This document shows positions 12,401-26,700 of a stretch of DNA of 64,000 nt, in pieces; within the stretch, counting starts at the first letter, position 1; every line of letters starts with the position of its first letter. The stretch spans positions 20,747,001 to 20,811,000 of the forward strand of contig JBBMOA010000013.1 of the NCBI GenBank assembly GCA_037954235.1, given 5' to 3'. The DNA comes from Aulostomus chinensis (lineage: Eukaryota; Chordata; Actinopteri; Syngnathiformes; Aulostomidae). The translations under genes were made by a program, and so were the position numbers. Under the pieces are notes generated by a model that was not told where the DNA came from, did not search any database, and saw nothing but the letters and a program-made list of their open reading frames with translations.

Positions 12401-14190
12401 TCCCAAACTTGCTGCAGATTTCGTGTGCCGCACCTTCATGAGCACATCTCCCGCTCCTCCCTGTCCCAGAGGTGCACTGTGGGACTGAGATTGCGTGGCT
12501 GTTTGAGCGCACTGCTATGTTCAAGAAACCAGACATGAAATGGTGTGTTATATTGCTGAAAGGGGCCATCAGAAGATGTGTGTCTGAGGGGATGAACACA
12601 GTCAGCAATAATACTCATCATGATGATCCCTGTTGAGCATTATTAAGAAGCCTAAAGTGTTCCATGAAAATATCTTCCACACCATTACATCCCCTGGGCT
12701 GATTTGTTGATTGATGGCAGGATGGATTCATGCTCTCATGATGTTAATACCTAAATCTGACCATCTTAATCTGATAATCAGAAATCACCAGAGCAGGCAG
12801 GCTCAGCATAGCTTGGATGAAACAAGGGCTTATTTGAGTTACTGTTGACTTTTTATCAACTCAAACAGGTCTGTCCATCCCTCTCTGACCTCTGCCATCA
12901 GCAGGGTATTTCTGTTCAGAGACCGCTGCTCATTAGATATTAAAACTTTTTCTGATCATTCTCTAAAACATTCTGAAATATTCAAAACTATTCTGTTCTG
13001 CCAGTTACACTCGAAGTCAGTGAAATCACCTTTGTCCCCATTGCAGTGCTTTGTTTGAATCTCAGTAGATCCTATTGAGCATTTCTACATAACCTACATG
13101 AACCTATACAACTAGAAAGCCCCGGAGGAACGTATGACATAGCAGTAAATGACCTTCTGTAACCCACATCTTTCTGAGATACTTTGAATTGATAGAATTG
13201 GCATCATCCACAAAAATGTACTTTACTAAAGCCTGAGTGTTTATCTAAAAGAAACATCAATAAACATAACTTATGAAGATGTGGGTATCGCATCAGGTCT
13301 TAAAAGGTAGAATAACCCAGTTGTTCCATCAGACCTAAATGTGTTTCTGTTGCCTTGTTGCTTGAAAAATGAGAAACATCGCTGTAACCATCAGTGTAAC
13401 AGGTATACCTAATAAAGTGGTCGGAGGAAAGTAAGTGGGACTCAGTTTCAGTTGCTCTGTGATTACAGCATGTCTTCCTAGTACAGAGTTGCCATTAAGA
13501 GGTCTGATGAAACAGGAGAATGAAGAGCACTGCTCACGAAGGGCACGGACCGACAACCCGCTGTCGAGTTCTGAGGTAACAGAAGAATGTCCAGTGGTAC
13601 TGACCACAACTTCCTGTGTCTGCATCTGCCTCTTCTGTTCCTGAGAGGCAGAAATGGAAAACTTTGTACATTAGAACTTTGAGATGTGATATCTGCCCAG
13701 TTATAATACAATTTCATGAAGAAATAAATAAGAGTGATCACTGCCCTGAAATTTAAAAAGGCTCATTTTACAGGGCTCAGTATTTTACCATGTATGCTGA
13801 AAATTCTAGTTCCCATTTAAAATGGGTACATTTGAGATGATGCTCTTGAACAATAGATCCCTAAGAAAATCTCCATTTTCTTACCTATGTCAATATTTCG
13901 TACTTGAACAGATCACACATACACAGTTCACGGTTGTTTATGTATAGACAGAAATGTACACACAATTCTCTTTTTGGAAACACAAATTGATAAATAGCCT
14001 GAAAAGTGTTGATAATAAACTAAAGGGAGCAAAAATCTGCCTCCCAGTAAATAAACTTGCTAGCATCTGTCAGCTGACTTTATCAGACTGAGCCCGTGGC
14101 AGAGGTCAAACAGGTCCTCTACACACAGGCTCATGCAGACACAAAACCATCTGGTGTGTGGAACACATTGCACGCACACTCACCTACTGT

Positions 14191-14246
<56 letters not shown>

Positions 14247-16926
14247 CATAAAAACCACTAGAGAGAGAGAAAGCTGTTGCCTGACTCGGCCTGGGAGCTG
14301 CAGCTCCTCCATATTTCACCTTCAGGCCGGGGAATCACACTGAATATACAATATGGCTGAGAGTGAAACAGGCTGCCTATTTGATGAAGAACTACCCTTG
14401 AGCAGCTGCACTTACTAGCCTATGCTCTTTGCACTCAGGCCGGCCAGTGGCTGCCACATCTATACATTAGGGCCTCTGATGTAGGCCAATATATCAGTAT
14501 GAAAATAAACATGCATTATTTGGTCTCTCATCTCTGTCGTTGAGTTAAATGACCCCTTCATGTGTGACAAAAGCAGCAGTCTTCAATACAGACAGGCTGC
14601 CAGCTGAGCAGTAAATGACAGAAAGCCAAAATAAATGTGTCGCTCGCTGGTGAGGAAACTCAAACATCTTGCAAGCCAAGACTTCCTCAGTCAGTAGAAA
14701 CCACATCAAAGCTAAAAAAAAAAGGAAAAAAAAAAAAAAAAAAAACGAGAGTAAATATTGAACTGAAATTCTGGCCAGAAATACAACTCAAACTGGAAGC
14801 TCAGGCTGCTGTGTGAGGGCTCGAATTATAAGCAGCAATTATTTCCGAACAAGTTAGCCATAACACATTGATAAGGTAAAGGCCAGTGGGTACAGAACAA
14901 TTATTTTTCAGGTGGCCAAAAAACAAAAAAACAACAAAAAAAAAAACTGGACTGTACTGACTGCAGAAAGGGAGATATTAAAGTGCTGAATGTTCCACTA
15001 GGCTCAGCAACATCCAGGTACGGTAAAAACAGTCATTTTATGGATTGTTTTTTGAGAACAGCAGCTCATTGCACCAGGAAACAATGCTGACTGAGACCAA
15101 AGTTGGTATGGTTGCATGCTTTAAAGCAATAATAGCCTGTTGAAGGGAAAGAGGACTTAGATTATAATAATATATTTCAGCATGCCAGTCTGCAAAAACG
15201 CTTTTCACTTGAATCCTCCTAAGTAGGATTTTATTTTAAACAGATGTGTGTGACCTCACTTGCACACACATTATCACTGCTTTGATTCTGGGCTAAGTCT
15301 CAGTTGTGTACTAGCTTATTTAACCCCTGCCAGACAGCCGCAGAGACACACACAACACACACAAACAGAAAATGCACGGCGTAGCAAGTTTTGAATGAAA
15401 TTCAGGGCCATCCCTAACAGTTATTCTTGTGTAAAATAACTAAAAGAGGAAAAAAATAGACAGAAGAATTTTTATGACGATGTACTTCCACCCACAATGG
15501 TCCCCTTTCACTTGCTACTATGGTCATGCTGTACTCCCTGGAGAGTGCAGTGTTTGTACAGCAAAGGAAGTCTGTGAAAAGAATGGACAGATCCCTGAGG
15601 CCTGATGAAAACACACTGGTATCCACATGATAGTTTAACATTTCCTGCCACAGCGCAGATATATGTGGAGGAGAGTTTTCTCCAATGATTTGGTCCTTGA
15701 GAGACCATAAAGGAAGACAACAAGCAGTCTTTCCTGACGTCATGCAGCCTAGCATGTACTCAAGCGTGTGCCTGTACGCACGTGTCACCCAGCCTCGTAC
15801 TTACTCATCAAGCGTCTGCTTAGAGAGTTTAACAATAGCCGTTACAAGCTTGACAGAATTTTTGAGGGGCTTTTTTATTATTAAATTTCATTCATGTGAG
15901 TGACATTTTTTTGCTTCACAACACCTACCTTCAAAATGATGTTTTTTACAAGTTGATGGCTGCTGATACAGAGAAGAGTCTGTTATTAGTGTGTGTGCCT
16001 GTGTGTGTGAGTGTTAGTACAGGACTCTAAATCACACCTTACATTTTTCATACTGAGATTCAAGGAGACTTACCAATCAGATATGATCATTAATGTTCCA
16101 TTAGACCCAGGACTGCACCTCACTCCAGAGTCCTCCATTATTATAGCATACACACTATAATCATGCTAAGCAATGTTCCATTTGGGGAAAGAAAACGGGG
16201 AGCAGATAGTAGATGGCACAAAATGTTGTTAGATTTGAAAATGGATACAAATGTAAATGCCTCAAGATGTTACTTCTGTATTATCCACTCACAAATGTGG
16301 ATTCTTAAGCACAGGGAAAAAGTACATGTTTACCTGTGTTCTGGACACCCATAGAGATGGACACTCACCCAGCGGCTTGTGGCCCTTCATGGGGGAGGGA
16401 AGGGAGTAGGAGGAGGGGGCAGAGGTTTGGACCTAGGTATCTGGCTGAAGTGAGGAGGCACCTCGCCTTTAGTCTTGCTACATTCAAAGTACTTACTGTC
16501 ATATGGAGTCTGCACTGTTCACTTCTGATTATACCTGTGATGTCTGCTCTTGGTGTACTTTGAGTATACAGAGCTTTAACTACCGGTAGAGAAATGAACT
16601 TTTTAATGTAAGTATCAAAGGAGACAGGTATAGAACAAAATGGGATAAAGTCTAATTTTCCAGAAATCATGTTAACAACAGGGAAATCAGAGATTACCAA
16701 CCTCTGCTTGTTTGCGCCACATGTCCAGGTTCTTGCGCTGAGCTTTGGAGAAATGGTCCCATGCCTTTTGTTTGGAAGCAGCTTGGAATACAGACACAAT
16801 CTGCTCAACTGTGGCAGGATGCAGGGAAGGACCAGAGACCATCCAGAGACAGAGAGACAGAGAAAGAGGGCAGGTGGGAGGGAGCAGAGGAGTGAGAAAG
16901 TGGAGTCAACTAGGGCTCTAAAGAAC

Positions 16927-16983
<57 letters not shown>

Positions 16984-18176
16984 CGTGTGTGTTCTGACTT
17001 ACCTGCTGATGCCAATGCATCATCTTGTAGTTGGGTGTCAGAGCGTTCTCACAAGCAACTTAAATATGTTAAATAAATCATACATTCTTCTCACACATGT
17101 AAATGATACCTGATATACTGGTTTCTATCAAACAGCTCCTTCCTGCCCTCAGCACTGCAGCGCCGCTACTTCTGGTTTAAATGATCCAGTGAAATATCAT
17201 ACAAATTTCTGGATGACTTAACCAAGTAATTTGCTGTGGATTTTGACGCGCCTCTGATGAATTGTACTAACCTTGGTGACCTTGTCTTTTCATCTGCACA
17301 ACCAAAATTTCAATTTCTCCAACTATCAGCAAATCCAAAGAGACTCCCATCAGCCTTAGCTGTCATTTACATGTGGCCCACTGACAGGCTTGACTAGTGG
17401 TGAACATGGTTAACATTATACCTTTAAAAGATCAAGACACATGTTGATTTTGTGAGTATGATAGCTTGCTGACAATAGTAATTAGCTCAAAGCGCTACTT
17501 TATTCAAGTACAGCCTTACAGAGACACTAACAATGGCCAGATTCTTGTTAATTATTTGTTTAACAAGGAAAAGCTTACAAAGCAAGTGCCAGCATCCAAA
17601 ATTAATTTACAACACTGTTGACAAGTGTGCAGCTCTGCTAAGGCAGTGGGCTGCAGATCCAGCCCAAACTCACCTTAATGAAAGTGCCCAGTGGTCTGTA
17701 TTTCGCAAATCTCCAAGATACTTACAAATTAAGCCTTCAGTATGGCTGTAAGGCTGTAACTGTAAACTGGCCCAGCTTATTTGGGTCAAGGCCTCTTCCT
17801 AGAACCAGACCAGGTGCCATTTTATGTGACAGCAGCTTCTCTGAGATGGCGGAGTCTGTGTCCTACAGCATATGGGAGGTACGACTATATCGATACACTG
17901 CAGTGATGATAAAATCTATCTTCTGTCATGTGGGTGGTCATGGAGGACTGTATGGGTGGTCTGTGTATCCCTGAGGTCCTAATGTACACAGGAAGTCAAT
18001 GAGACCACTAGCTAGGTGTGTGTGTGTGAGTGTGTGTGTGTATCTGTGCGTGTGTGTGAGAACGGTGCAGAGATCAATAGCATCTTCCAAGTACCCTGTA
18101 ATTTGATGGAGCCGATCGATAGCAAAGGCAAAGAGAAAAGTGTACAGACTTTCAGGGCTGTGAGCTTTCATGCATA

Positions 18177-18242
<66 letters not shown>

Positions 18243-21200
18243 AAGTAGTATTTGGTAAGGAGAAATAGTTTCAAAGTGAAAGAAAGTGCAAAACGTGTTC
18301 TGCAAATGTTGAAATGAGGGATGATGGCTGATACAAGGACAGGAACCCTCGCTGGATTCTACCAGAGCACATCCTAACATACGTCTACATGTTTTTCTAC
18401 ATGTAAGTATTTATTCATGTACATAAATCATGAATTTCATGTTATTTTCTAGGCATGTTCACATTCTATTTAGCATGCATGTGGTGGGATATCTGAGACA
18501 CATTGCTGCAGGCACTGTTTTAGACCAGTAGCTGCACAGCCACAGCCTGAGTGGAGCAGTAGACTTTGCCTTTCATCAATTCAAATGAGCTCACTGTGCA
18601 TTTACTGTGTATATTCGGCCTGTGCAGTATTCATGCTATGAATGTGTTGGTCTACTTACTATTTTCAGCTGAAAGCAACCTGAATATTCTCCCATCTCCT
18701 CCTCGTCATGGATGCTATACTTCTCTTTAATGAAATATTGTGTGTGTTGGTAGTTACTTAAACAAGGCTGGGACACTGAATCCAAAATTCTTTTGTCATT
18801 TTCTTTTTTTGTTTTGTCTATTCTTGCTACATCCATAACACTGATTTAGAACAGTGCAGCCGCTCTGCGATAAATGCCCCCTACATACGATCACACCAAT
18901 CAGGTACTGAATCTGTTGGATAGAAGTGATTTACTTTGAAGGTCACTCTGGAGGCTGTAATTGGTGGTGCTGTTGAACTGTGCTGAGTATCTTGCCAACC
19001 CAATATCAGAAATGTCCTAATCCTCATGAAGGGAGGCTGTGTAGCAGGGCATAATAAGAAAAAATTATATGCTGCAAATGTGGGAAGTCGGTGTCACACA
19101 TCACCATTCCCTAAATTGTCATTGCTCTTTCTTTATCTTCACTGCAGAATTTCACGTGATTCTGTGATTGGGACAAACTCGATCTGTGATAGGTTAAATG
19201 CTGGCGTGCTCATGTTTTTGTGTTCAAGGATGCAGGAAAAACAAAAGCAGTATTTGAGGGTAGCTGTAATATTCCACATGACATCGTTGGCCATGAAAAA
19301 CTTACCTCTAAAACACCTTCTCAATAACAAACTACCACAGATTAACATGAGGCTCTTACTTATGTTCTTGGCATCACATGAGAATTGATGAAGGGGCTGT
19401 GAAAATTAAAAGACTTACTTTTTTTGCAGCATTCAGTGTTTCAGCACTCTCACAAGGACTTTTTCATCAACAGGGTTAGTATTTGTACTGCATTGTGACT
19501 CAGAGTCAGCTTCTGTAGCTTGTATCAATCTATAAAAACTTACATCACACCCAGAAATTTGGCAATTCATATTCCCATTCTGTACATATACTGCACAAAA
19601 AGGAGTTTCTTTCCAAGTGTGAAGGATCCTGAACTTATATTTGGCTGAAGTAAAAAAATTCTTCACACCAACACTGCACTGTACATTCAGATCTATAATG
19701 TGCAGAACATAAGACTCACACTGAGCCAGTATGCCAGCCAGAGCGGTCTTGAACTTGTCTTTGGCTTCCTCCATCTCCTTCTCATGCTGGCTCTTTTCAC
19801 TCATTAATCGGCGGATGTGGCTGTTGGAGGACTGGATCATAGAGTAGAAGTTGTTGGCGTTCCTACGATTGACTTCGCCTCGTTCCAACCAGGTCAAGAG
19901 CACACGCACCGCGTCAGCAAACTTGCAGTCGTCTGGCCAAGAGGTGAGGACACAGAGAGGAAGAGTCAGGTTTTCCTCAATGAATAATATCTCCCATTTT
20001 AAGTTCCATGACATTAAAGGTGTTGAAAGACATAAAACTTTGGAAATGTAATCTTTGAAAAGAAAATATAGCTCAAATGCAAACAGATTAAAGAATATTT
20101 AACTTACTAAGTGGAAATAAGAGAAGCAGAAGTCAGAATTAATATGAACAAGGATGAGGAGTAAGATAAAAAGGACAGGTGAGTAAAACTGGTTGGAGGG
20201 ATTTGCTTGATACAGTTTGAAAAGGAAAAAAAAGAGGCAGTGAAACCCAATCAGTAGGCACTTGGGGTATAAAATTCCTGGGTCTCATCATGTCATCAAA
20301 TGAAGTAATTGTTTTTTTTGGATAACAGAAATAAAACTGGTCTTTAAGAAGGGCTAAACCCATTTTTTTTTTCTCTGGGAAAAGTCAGGAAACTCATAAA
20401 GTTTAATCTGCACTAAATAGCTGGGCTGTGCGTTTCTACAAGAGCAGCTTAAAGTGATCAGAAACAAATCTTTGTCCAAAAGAATGCTGTGTTCGAGTTC
20501 TTTACAACAGAGCCAAGAATGGGAAGAACTAAAAAAGACACACGCACAGATGGAGAAGCAGAAAGTTACAGCTATTCTGTTATCGGGCAACTGTGTCTGA
20601 GACCTGGAAGTGTCATTGCTTATTAGTGAAACAAGTGTGTTCAGCCAGGAAGGCAGAGGAGAGGGGAAAAGGGGCACAGAGGAGAACACAGTGTGCTGAA
20701 GTCAAGTCAAGTCAAATCAATTTTATTTGTATGGCGCCAAATCACAACAAGAATTATCTCATGACACTTTACAAGTAGAGCAGGTCTAGTACCACACTCC
20801 CTCAATGAATTTACAGCCAAAAATTCTCCATGAGCAAACACATCAGGCAACATTGGCGACAAAACCTTCCTTTTAACAGGCAGGAACGTCGAGCACATCC
20901 AGGCTCAACAGGGACGGCCTTCTGCTTTGACCGGTCATGGGGAAAGACAAAGACAGATAATGGAGGAAGACATATAGACAGAAGGAAAGAGAGGGACAGA
21001 GATGAAGAGGGAGAGAAAGGGAAGAGACTGATTGACAGATGGGGACATGAGCAGGTGGGGCTACGGGTGGAGAAGGGATCATAAAAGACAAAGAACACGA
21101 TAAACGTGAGAAGCATGTGCCGAGGGGAGGGGAAAGTGGTGCATTGCATTAAAAAGGCCTTGTGTAACTTTAGTTGAGAACAAACTAGCTAAATTAGTTA

Positions 21201-23490
21201 GTGCATTGAAGAACTACTCCGTCAGTTTTACTAGCTGTAGTCTAGGAACATTCCTATCAAGTATGTCTGCATTTGTTGTCCTTGGCCAAAGACAAAGACA
21301 CACTTGCAGAGCCCAGTTGATTCATGTGGTGGCCTTCTGTTTATAGCCTGTCGTATATATGTTGGCTAAAGCGCGCTGGTGTAAAAACCTGAAGAAAAGT
21401 TGCTTTAGTGTCTCATAGGACTTGTTCTTTGTCCAGCAGAGGGGGCTCCCTCTCCATAGTTTTCCACTCATGTTAGTGCTGTCTGTAGCACTGGCGGTCG
21501 ACTAAACATCACAAAGGTGTTGCAAATTTGGGTGTGAAATATACATAGATCATGTGGAGTGTGTTGAGGTTTGACTTCACATTTTTATTTGCTCGTTGTT
21601 GAGGTGTACTTATGAAAAGTAAATGAATGTGTCCGTCTTGTACTCTCCTGTAAAAACACTGTGTTTTTTCCTACATAAGCTAGCTAGCTCGCCCTGTCGC
21701 TATTCCCGTGTCAGCTGACTGGATGCAAATATGTGTACATTTTTATTTTCATACGTCATGTAATTTAACAGTAGCATTGAAGATATAATAGATCAACATG
21801 CCTATGAACTGAACATTTCCACTATTTACATTTATGCTCGTCTGTTTTTCCAATTTTAGGGTGTTTCATAGAGTGAGGAGTGGCCGAAACGTCCTCACTA
21901 AGATGGTTTGAAGCTCAAGATGTGCTCACAAAGAGGACTGCACATGCTTTATGCGTTGTCAGCATCCACATCTACAAACCTTTGATCTTGTCCCCCAGCT
22001 GGCTGCACTCATGCTCAGAGAAGTGGACGATAGGAGGGGGGGAGGGCGGCCGCAGGCGATCTTCCTCCATCTTGCGCCGGTGCCGCTCCTCCCTGGCCAG
22101 CATGCGCTGACGGCACTCCCACTCATAGAGGTCGTCTCTGGCCTGGGCAAAGTCCACGTGGAGACGGCCAGTGTCTTTTTTGTCTGTGCTGGAGCCCAAA
22201 CGGATTCTATAACCTGGTGAGTCAAAGGAGGAGGCATTTAAATGGAAACAAAAGAAGACGTGTGGCGATGGAGTAGCAGATTAAAAGAACGTAAATTTGG
22301 GGAGAACAGATGGGTCAGCAGGGAACTCACATGCTAAAATGAGGTTATCGCTCTGCTCAGACAGTTTGATAACATTTTCTCAGTGTGTTGCGGCTCCTGC
22401 AGGTGCTTGTATCGCTATGCTGCCTTTTTTTAGTTTTCAAAAGCTGCATCTCGGGTTTTTACTGGATATTTGACGGTACAAGGCAAAATGAATGCAAAAA
22501 AACCCCCAAACAAATACATAAATATGGCTTCCTTGTTTGCACTGAACCCTGAGTCCATCTAATATTTGACAGCATCCCATTCACAGGTGAGGTTCACCTC
22601 CTCCTTAAATTGTGCTTTAAATCTTTCACATCTTGTTGCACACTATTCCCCCAAAACAAACTAAAAAGAACAGTTGAATTGGGGAGAAAACATGCAGCAC
22701 TTTACTGCAAATGAAAAACCTGCCAGGAGGCACAAATTTCATTCAGCTGAGCAGCAAGATAGACAAAAGGGAGCCTGAAAGAGTAAATTTACACAAATGT
22801 GCTTTACTTGACATTTTGTTTGGTTTCATCAGGGCCAGTAGTGAGTCACTCTCCATTATACTGCACAAATTGTATTTAGTCCATTAGACAGATACAGTAA
22901 AAGAGAACAAGAGTGTTTATTGATTGTACCTCTACACCAACTCTTTCTTTGTCCTCGTCATTATCAGTTTTGCTTGTTGGAGCCTTCATTTTAGAAGATG
23001 TGTTGTGGCTGTAGGGTTTTGTTGACTGACACCCTCTGTTCTTTTGTCAATACCCAAGACACTGAGGAGAGGAAATTACCTCTCTGGCAAAAACGAGAGA
23101 CCACAGTATCCCTCATTACTCTCTCTTTTCCCCACTATGCCCCTCTTATCCTAATTCAATTGTCACTGGGGGGTTGTAGGTTTGAAGTGAAATCATGCCC
23201 ATTTTGTGAATTAATTGGTTGAAATGATCAGAGTGTCTCATGTTTTGGGTATGTGAGTGTGTGCTCCAGCCAGACACTGTAATGATGCCCATTGTGATTC
23301 ACTGGGAGGGTCGACAAACACTCTTCTCAATACAGATATGGGGGGTGTCCATGGGAAAAGCAGACGCAAACAAGGACTGTGCGTCAGTTTGGGGGTTCAA
23401 CTTCAGTCGTCTTGCTGTGCTTCAGGCTCAACCATGACTTCAATATTTCATATGAGGAGATCTCAGTGCAGATCTCAGATGGATATACAC

Positions 23491-23525
<35 letters not shown>

Positions 23526-23662
23526 GTGTGTGGGGGGGGTATTATTTATTGGAAAACTACATTGCTCCGTCATCTGGCTAAAACATGGACCTCAGCTCCA
23601 CATCTTACAGCAAGAATAATGGCAGACTGAATCACAGGAACTCACACACGTCCCCACGCATG

Positions 23663-23732
<70 letters not shown>

Positions 23733-26700
23733 GGTGCTTCAGCACTTAATAATGCAGGGCAGACTATTGAGTTTGCTGCTTTTCTTTTATGGGATTTCTT
23801 TATGTAGGTATGTATGACCAAGAGGTGATTTATAATGAACCAAGCCTCAGGGGGAGATGGTCATCTTTTCATGGCATTTGTTAGTTTTTTTGTTTGTTTG
23901 TCAGTAAACAACATAAAAACTACAAGGCTGATTTTCACCAACCTCACTGAAGTGGTGTTTTGTGGGACATGGAAGAACACATCCAATGTTTTGGGCAGGT
24001 TAGTCTTACCAGGAAATTACTCTTTAATGCTTTGATAAACCTTTGACGGTGGGTTGATCATACCAATCCTAAATTTGGAGAGATTTTGTTATATGGTGTT
24101 AAAAGTCGTCAAATTTGTATTTTACCTAAGAAAGGGAAACTGTAATGACCGAACTCCACATGATCAGACAATTCTTAGACTTCACCTTTGATGAGAGTCC
24201 TGGCATGATGTCATTTACAAGCTGAATTTAAGTCAGTCATAGTGCCACCTAGTGGCTACAGGAAGAAAGCCTGATGGAACAAATATCTGATTTAAATCAT
24301 CACACCTTGGTGTCTTCACATGATGCATAGCAACATAATACAGAGCAAGTGTGTATTCTCCAGTGCCATCTAGTGGACACACAAAATCATATCAGTACCA
24401 CAGTGCACCCGTGAGCCTGGTTTGTGCAAAATCTTAAGTTCCGCTTGCCAGAGGGAGGCGTGCTCAGAGTATTGATTTTGTCCAGTGTGAGCCACAAGTT
24501 GAACTATATTTTAAATTACTTCACTCCTAACTGATTTACAATAATAGTTCATCCAGTGAAGTTGTTGAGGCATATTTCTTGTCTTAAAATATTCTATCTG
24601 TGACTTAAATTCCGATAAATGGAAGTCTCTTGAGTAATTTCATGACTGAACAGGCTGTAGAATGACTTTGTAGAGTTTTACCTTAGATTTCAACTTCATT
24701 CCTGACAAACCAGTTTTTTTGTGTTAGTTTGGTGAGACAGATGGATTGGAACACTACAATACCCTTGAGCCTCCAACAGCACAGCTTCAGAGAGGTGGGC
24801 CGTAGTGAATACAGAAGATTTGCTTAATTCACATAAAACCGACCCCAATATGGAAATAAACTTGTTGTCATGACATCAGTTTACCATCCATCCATCCATC
24901 CATCCATCCATCCATTTTTTACCGCTTATTCTGTTCAGGGTCGCGGGGGGGCTGGAGCCTATCCCTGCAGCTTTCGGGCGAGAGGCGGGGTTCACCCTGG
25001 ATGGGTCACCAGTCCATCACAGGGCCAACACATAGAGACAAACAACCATTCACACTCACAGCCACACCTACGGTCAATTTAGAGTATCAATCAGCCTCGT
25101 CCTCTCTTGATGTCTTTGGACTGTGGGAGGAAGCTGGAGTACCAGAGAGAACCCACACAGGAACAGGGAGAACATGGAGACTCCATCAGCTTTCCAGTTC
25201 TGTAATATTTATTTTCTACAGGCTGGTTCGGGTGCACTTAACAGAACCGTAATCTCCATGATTAGATGGTTGATCTTATTTGAATGCATGTGCAACGTAT
25301 AAACTGGTGCCTTCCACGAGCTCAATATTCATGAGTCAACTGGCACGAACACACTTAACACCAATAAACAACTCATAAAATAGCGATAAAGGTTTTACGT
25401 TGATCACGGCTTACCGGATAGGAAGAGAGCTTTATCCACAGTGAACTCCTCTGCAAATCTAATATGGCAGAAGTTCTTCTTGCTTTTTCGGATAGCGGTG
25501 ATATCGCCACACTGTCCAAAAACCTCCATGATAAGCTGCTCAGTGGCATTCTCTGGTAGACCACCGACAAACACTGTCTTACACCCTGGAGGGCGCTCTC
25601 TTGTCGCTGGAGGGGGGAGATCTGTTCAAAGGTGATAGAAAAAAAGAAATTCAGAGTTATGTGACTGGTTTGAAGTATTATGGCTGTGGCTGCTAGAAAA
25701 TATTCAGAAACCCCATAACAGTAAAACTTGATTTAGAGTATGAATTATGCTTTTTGAGAAACTGGAAACAATTTGTCCAATGGTGATGGAAGAGACTGTT
25801 ATGATTAAATGACTGCTGGAAATGGTTTTGGAAGACCAGAGGAGCAGGTCTGATTTCCTGTCCTGTATTTGTTTAGAAATGTACAGAAAAACCCAAGCCA
25901 CAACAACATTACAATAACAGAAGACGAGAGGGAAGGCACCAGAGAATTGAACCTCCAGTCTAAAATATAGATTTGATTTTTTTACTTGAAATGCCAACAT
26001 TTGAATACCACCAGACTCAATAAATATCAAAAGCCTGGACGAATCAATACAGCAAATAAACACAGAAGGAAAAGCATACAGAACAACAAATGAGAGCCAT
26101 AAAAGGATGGAAACCTCCAAAATAAATCATCGCTGACTGTCTGGACACTGAGAAGATCCACAAAGATGTTTTACCCTTTGACTGATTGAAAAATAATATT
26201 GAATTTAGGACCATATTAGAAAGGATAAAAATAAAATTTATGGAGAAAAAAATTCCCCTTAGTGACCTGAACATTAGTTTTCAATTTTTATCACAGCGTC
26301 AACATAATATGTGATCCAGGAAATGTTCCGCTGAGGTAAAACTCCAAAGATATGCAGACATAGGGAAATATAGGCCTGTATGATAAAGCACCTCATTCAT
26401 AAGGCACAAATGACAAGAAGACCCTAGAGTCAAGTCCCAGATTGAGGCTGTGAATAATAAGCGGCTGGGTCAGAAAAAAATTTACATGAGAAATTTGTAT
26501 TTAATATGATAAAACACTTTGAAAACAGGCCACACTCTGGATCACATTTAAAGCTCTGCACTTCTGACCTTAAAAATAATAAAGCTAATGCATGTATAAT
26601 GATAAATTGGAGGAATACGCTTAGATTGTATTTTTTCTGTTAGATTACTGTGAATATCAAACTATTCCATGCATGAAAATGAAATCCTTCTGGCCACAAA

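Larger units (their letters stand above)
11623..16701. other. enox2 intron between exons F and G
   Basis: 5.1 kb intron holding a dead Tc1-like transposon, an AC array and poly-A runs (listed separately). A short exon-like segment at 13605-13640 is discussed as a finding. The remaining stretches, 11623-12300 and 14760-16700, show nothing nameable. Confidence 0.7.
16809..19719. other. enox2 intron between exons E and F
   Basis: 2.9 kb intron with one TG/GA array close to exon F and an opposed pair of TG and AC arrays (listed separately). Otherwise nothing nameable. Confidence 0.7.
22214..25414. other. enox2 intron between exons C and D
   Basis: 3.2 kb intron holding a TA/TG/G compound array, a long AC array, two CTCF-like motifs (24240 and 24361) and one GGAT-tailed repeat (listed separately). 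22214-23480 shows nothing nameable. Confidence 0.7.

Noticed and set aside
16365..17015. 216-codon minus frame across exon F
   Set aside because: It uses a different frame from enox2 exon F and includes a translated TG array. The enox2 frame in 16702-16808 is the conserved one.
24884..24914. CRISPR-like or satellite array
   Set aside because: It is a simple CATC tail of an interspersed repeat. There are no spacers, and the genome is vertebrate.
25704..26120. 138-codon hydrophobic minus frame (with 26044-26274)
   Set aside because: Hydrophobicity comes from AT-rich codons. No transmembrane family is recognisable. Possibly very old retroelement DNA, but I could not support that.
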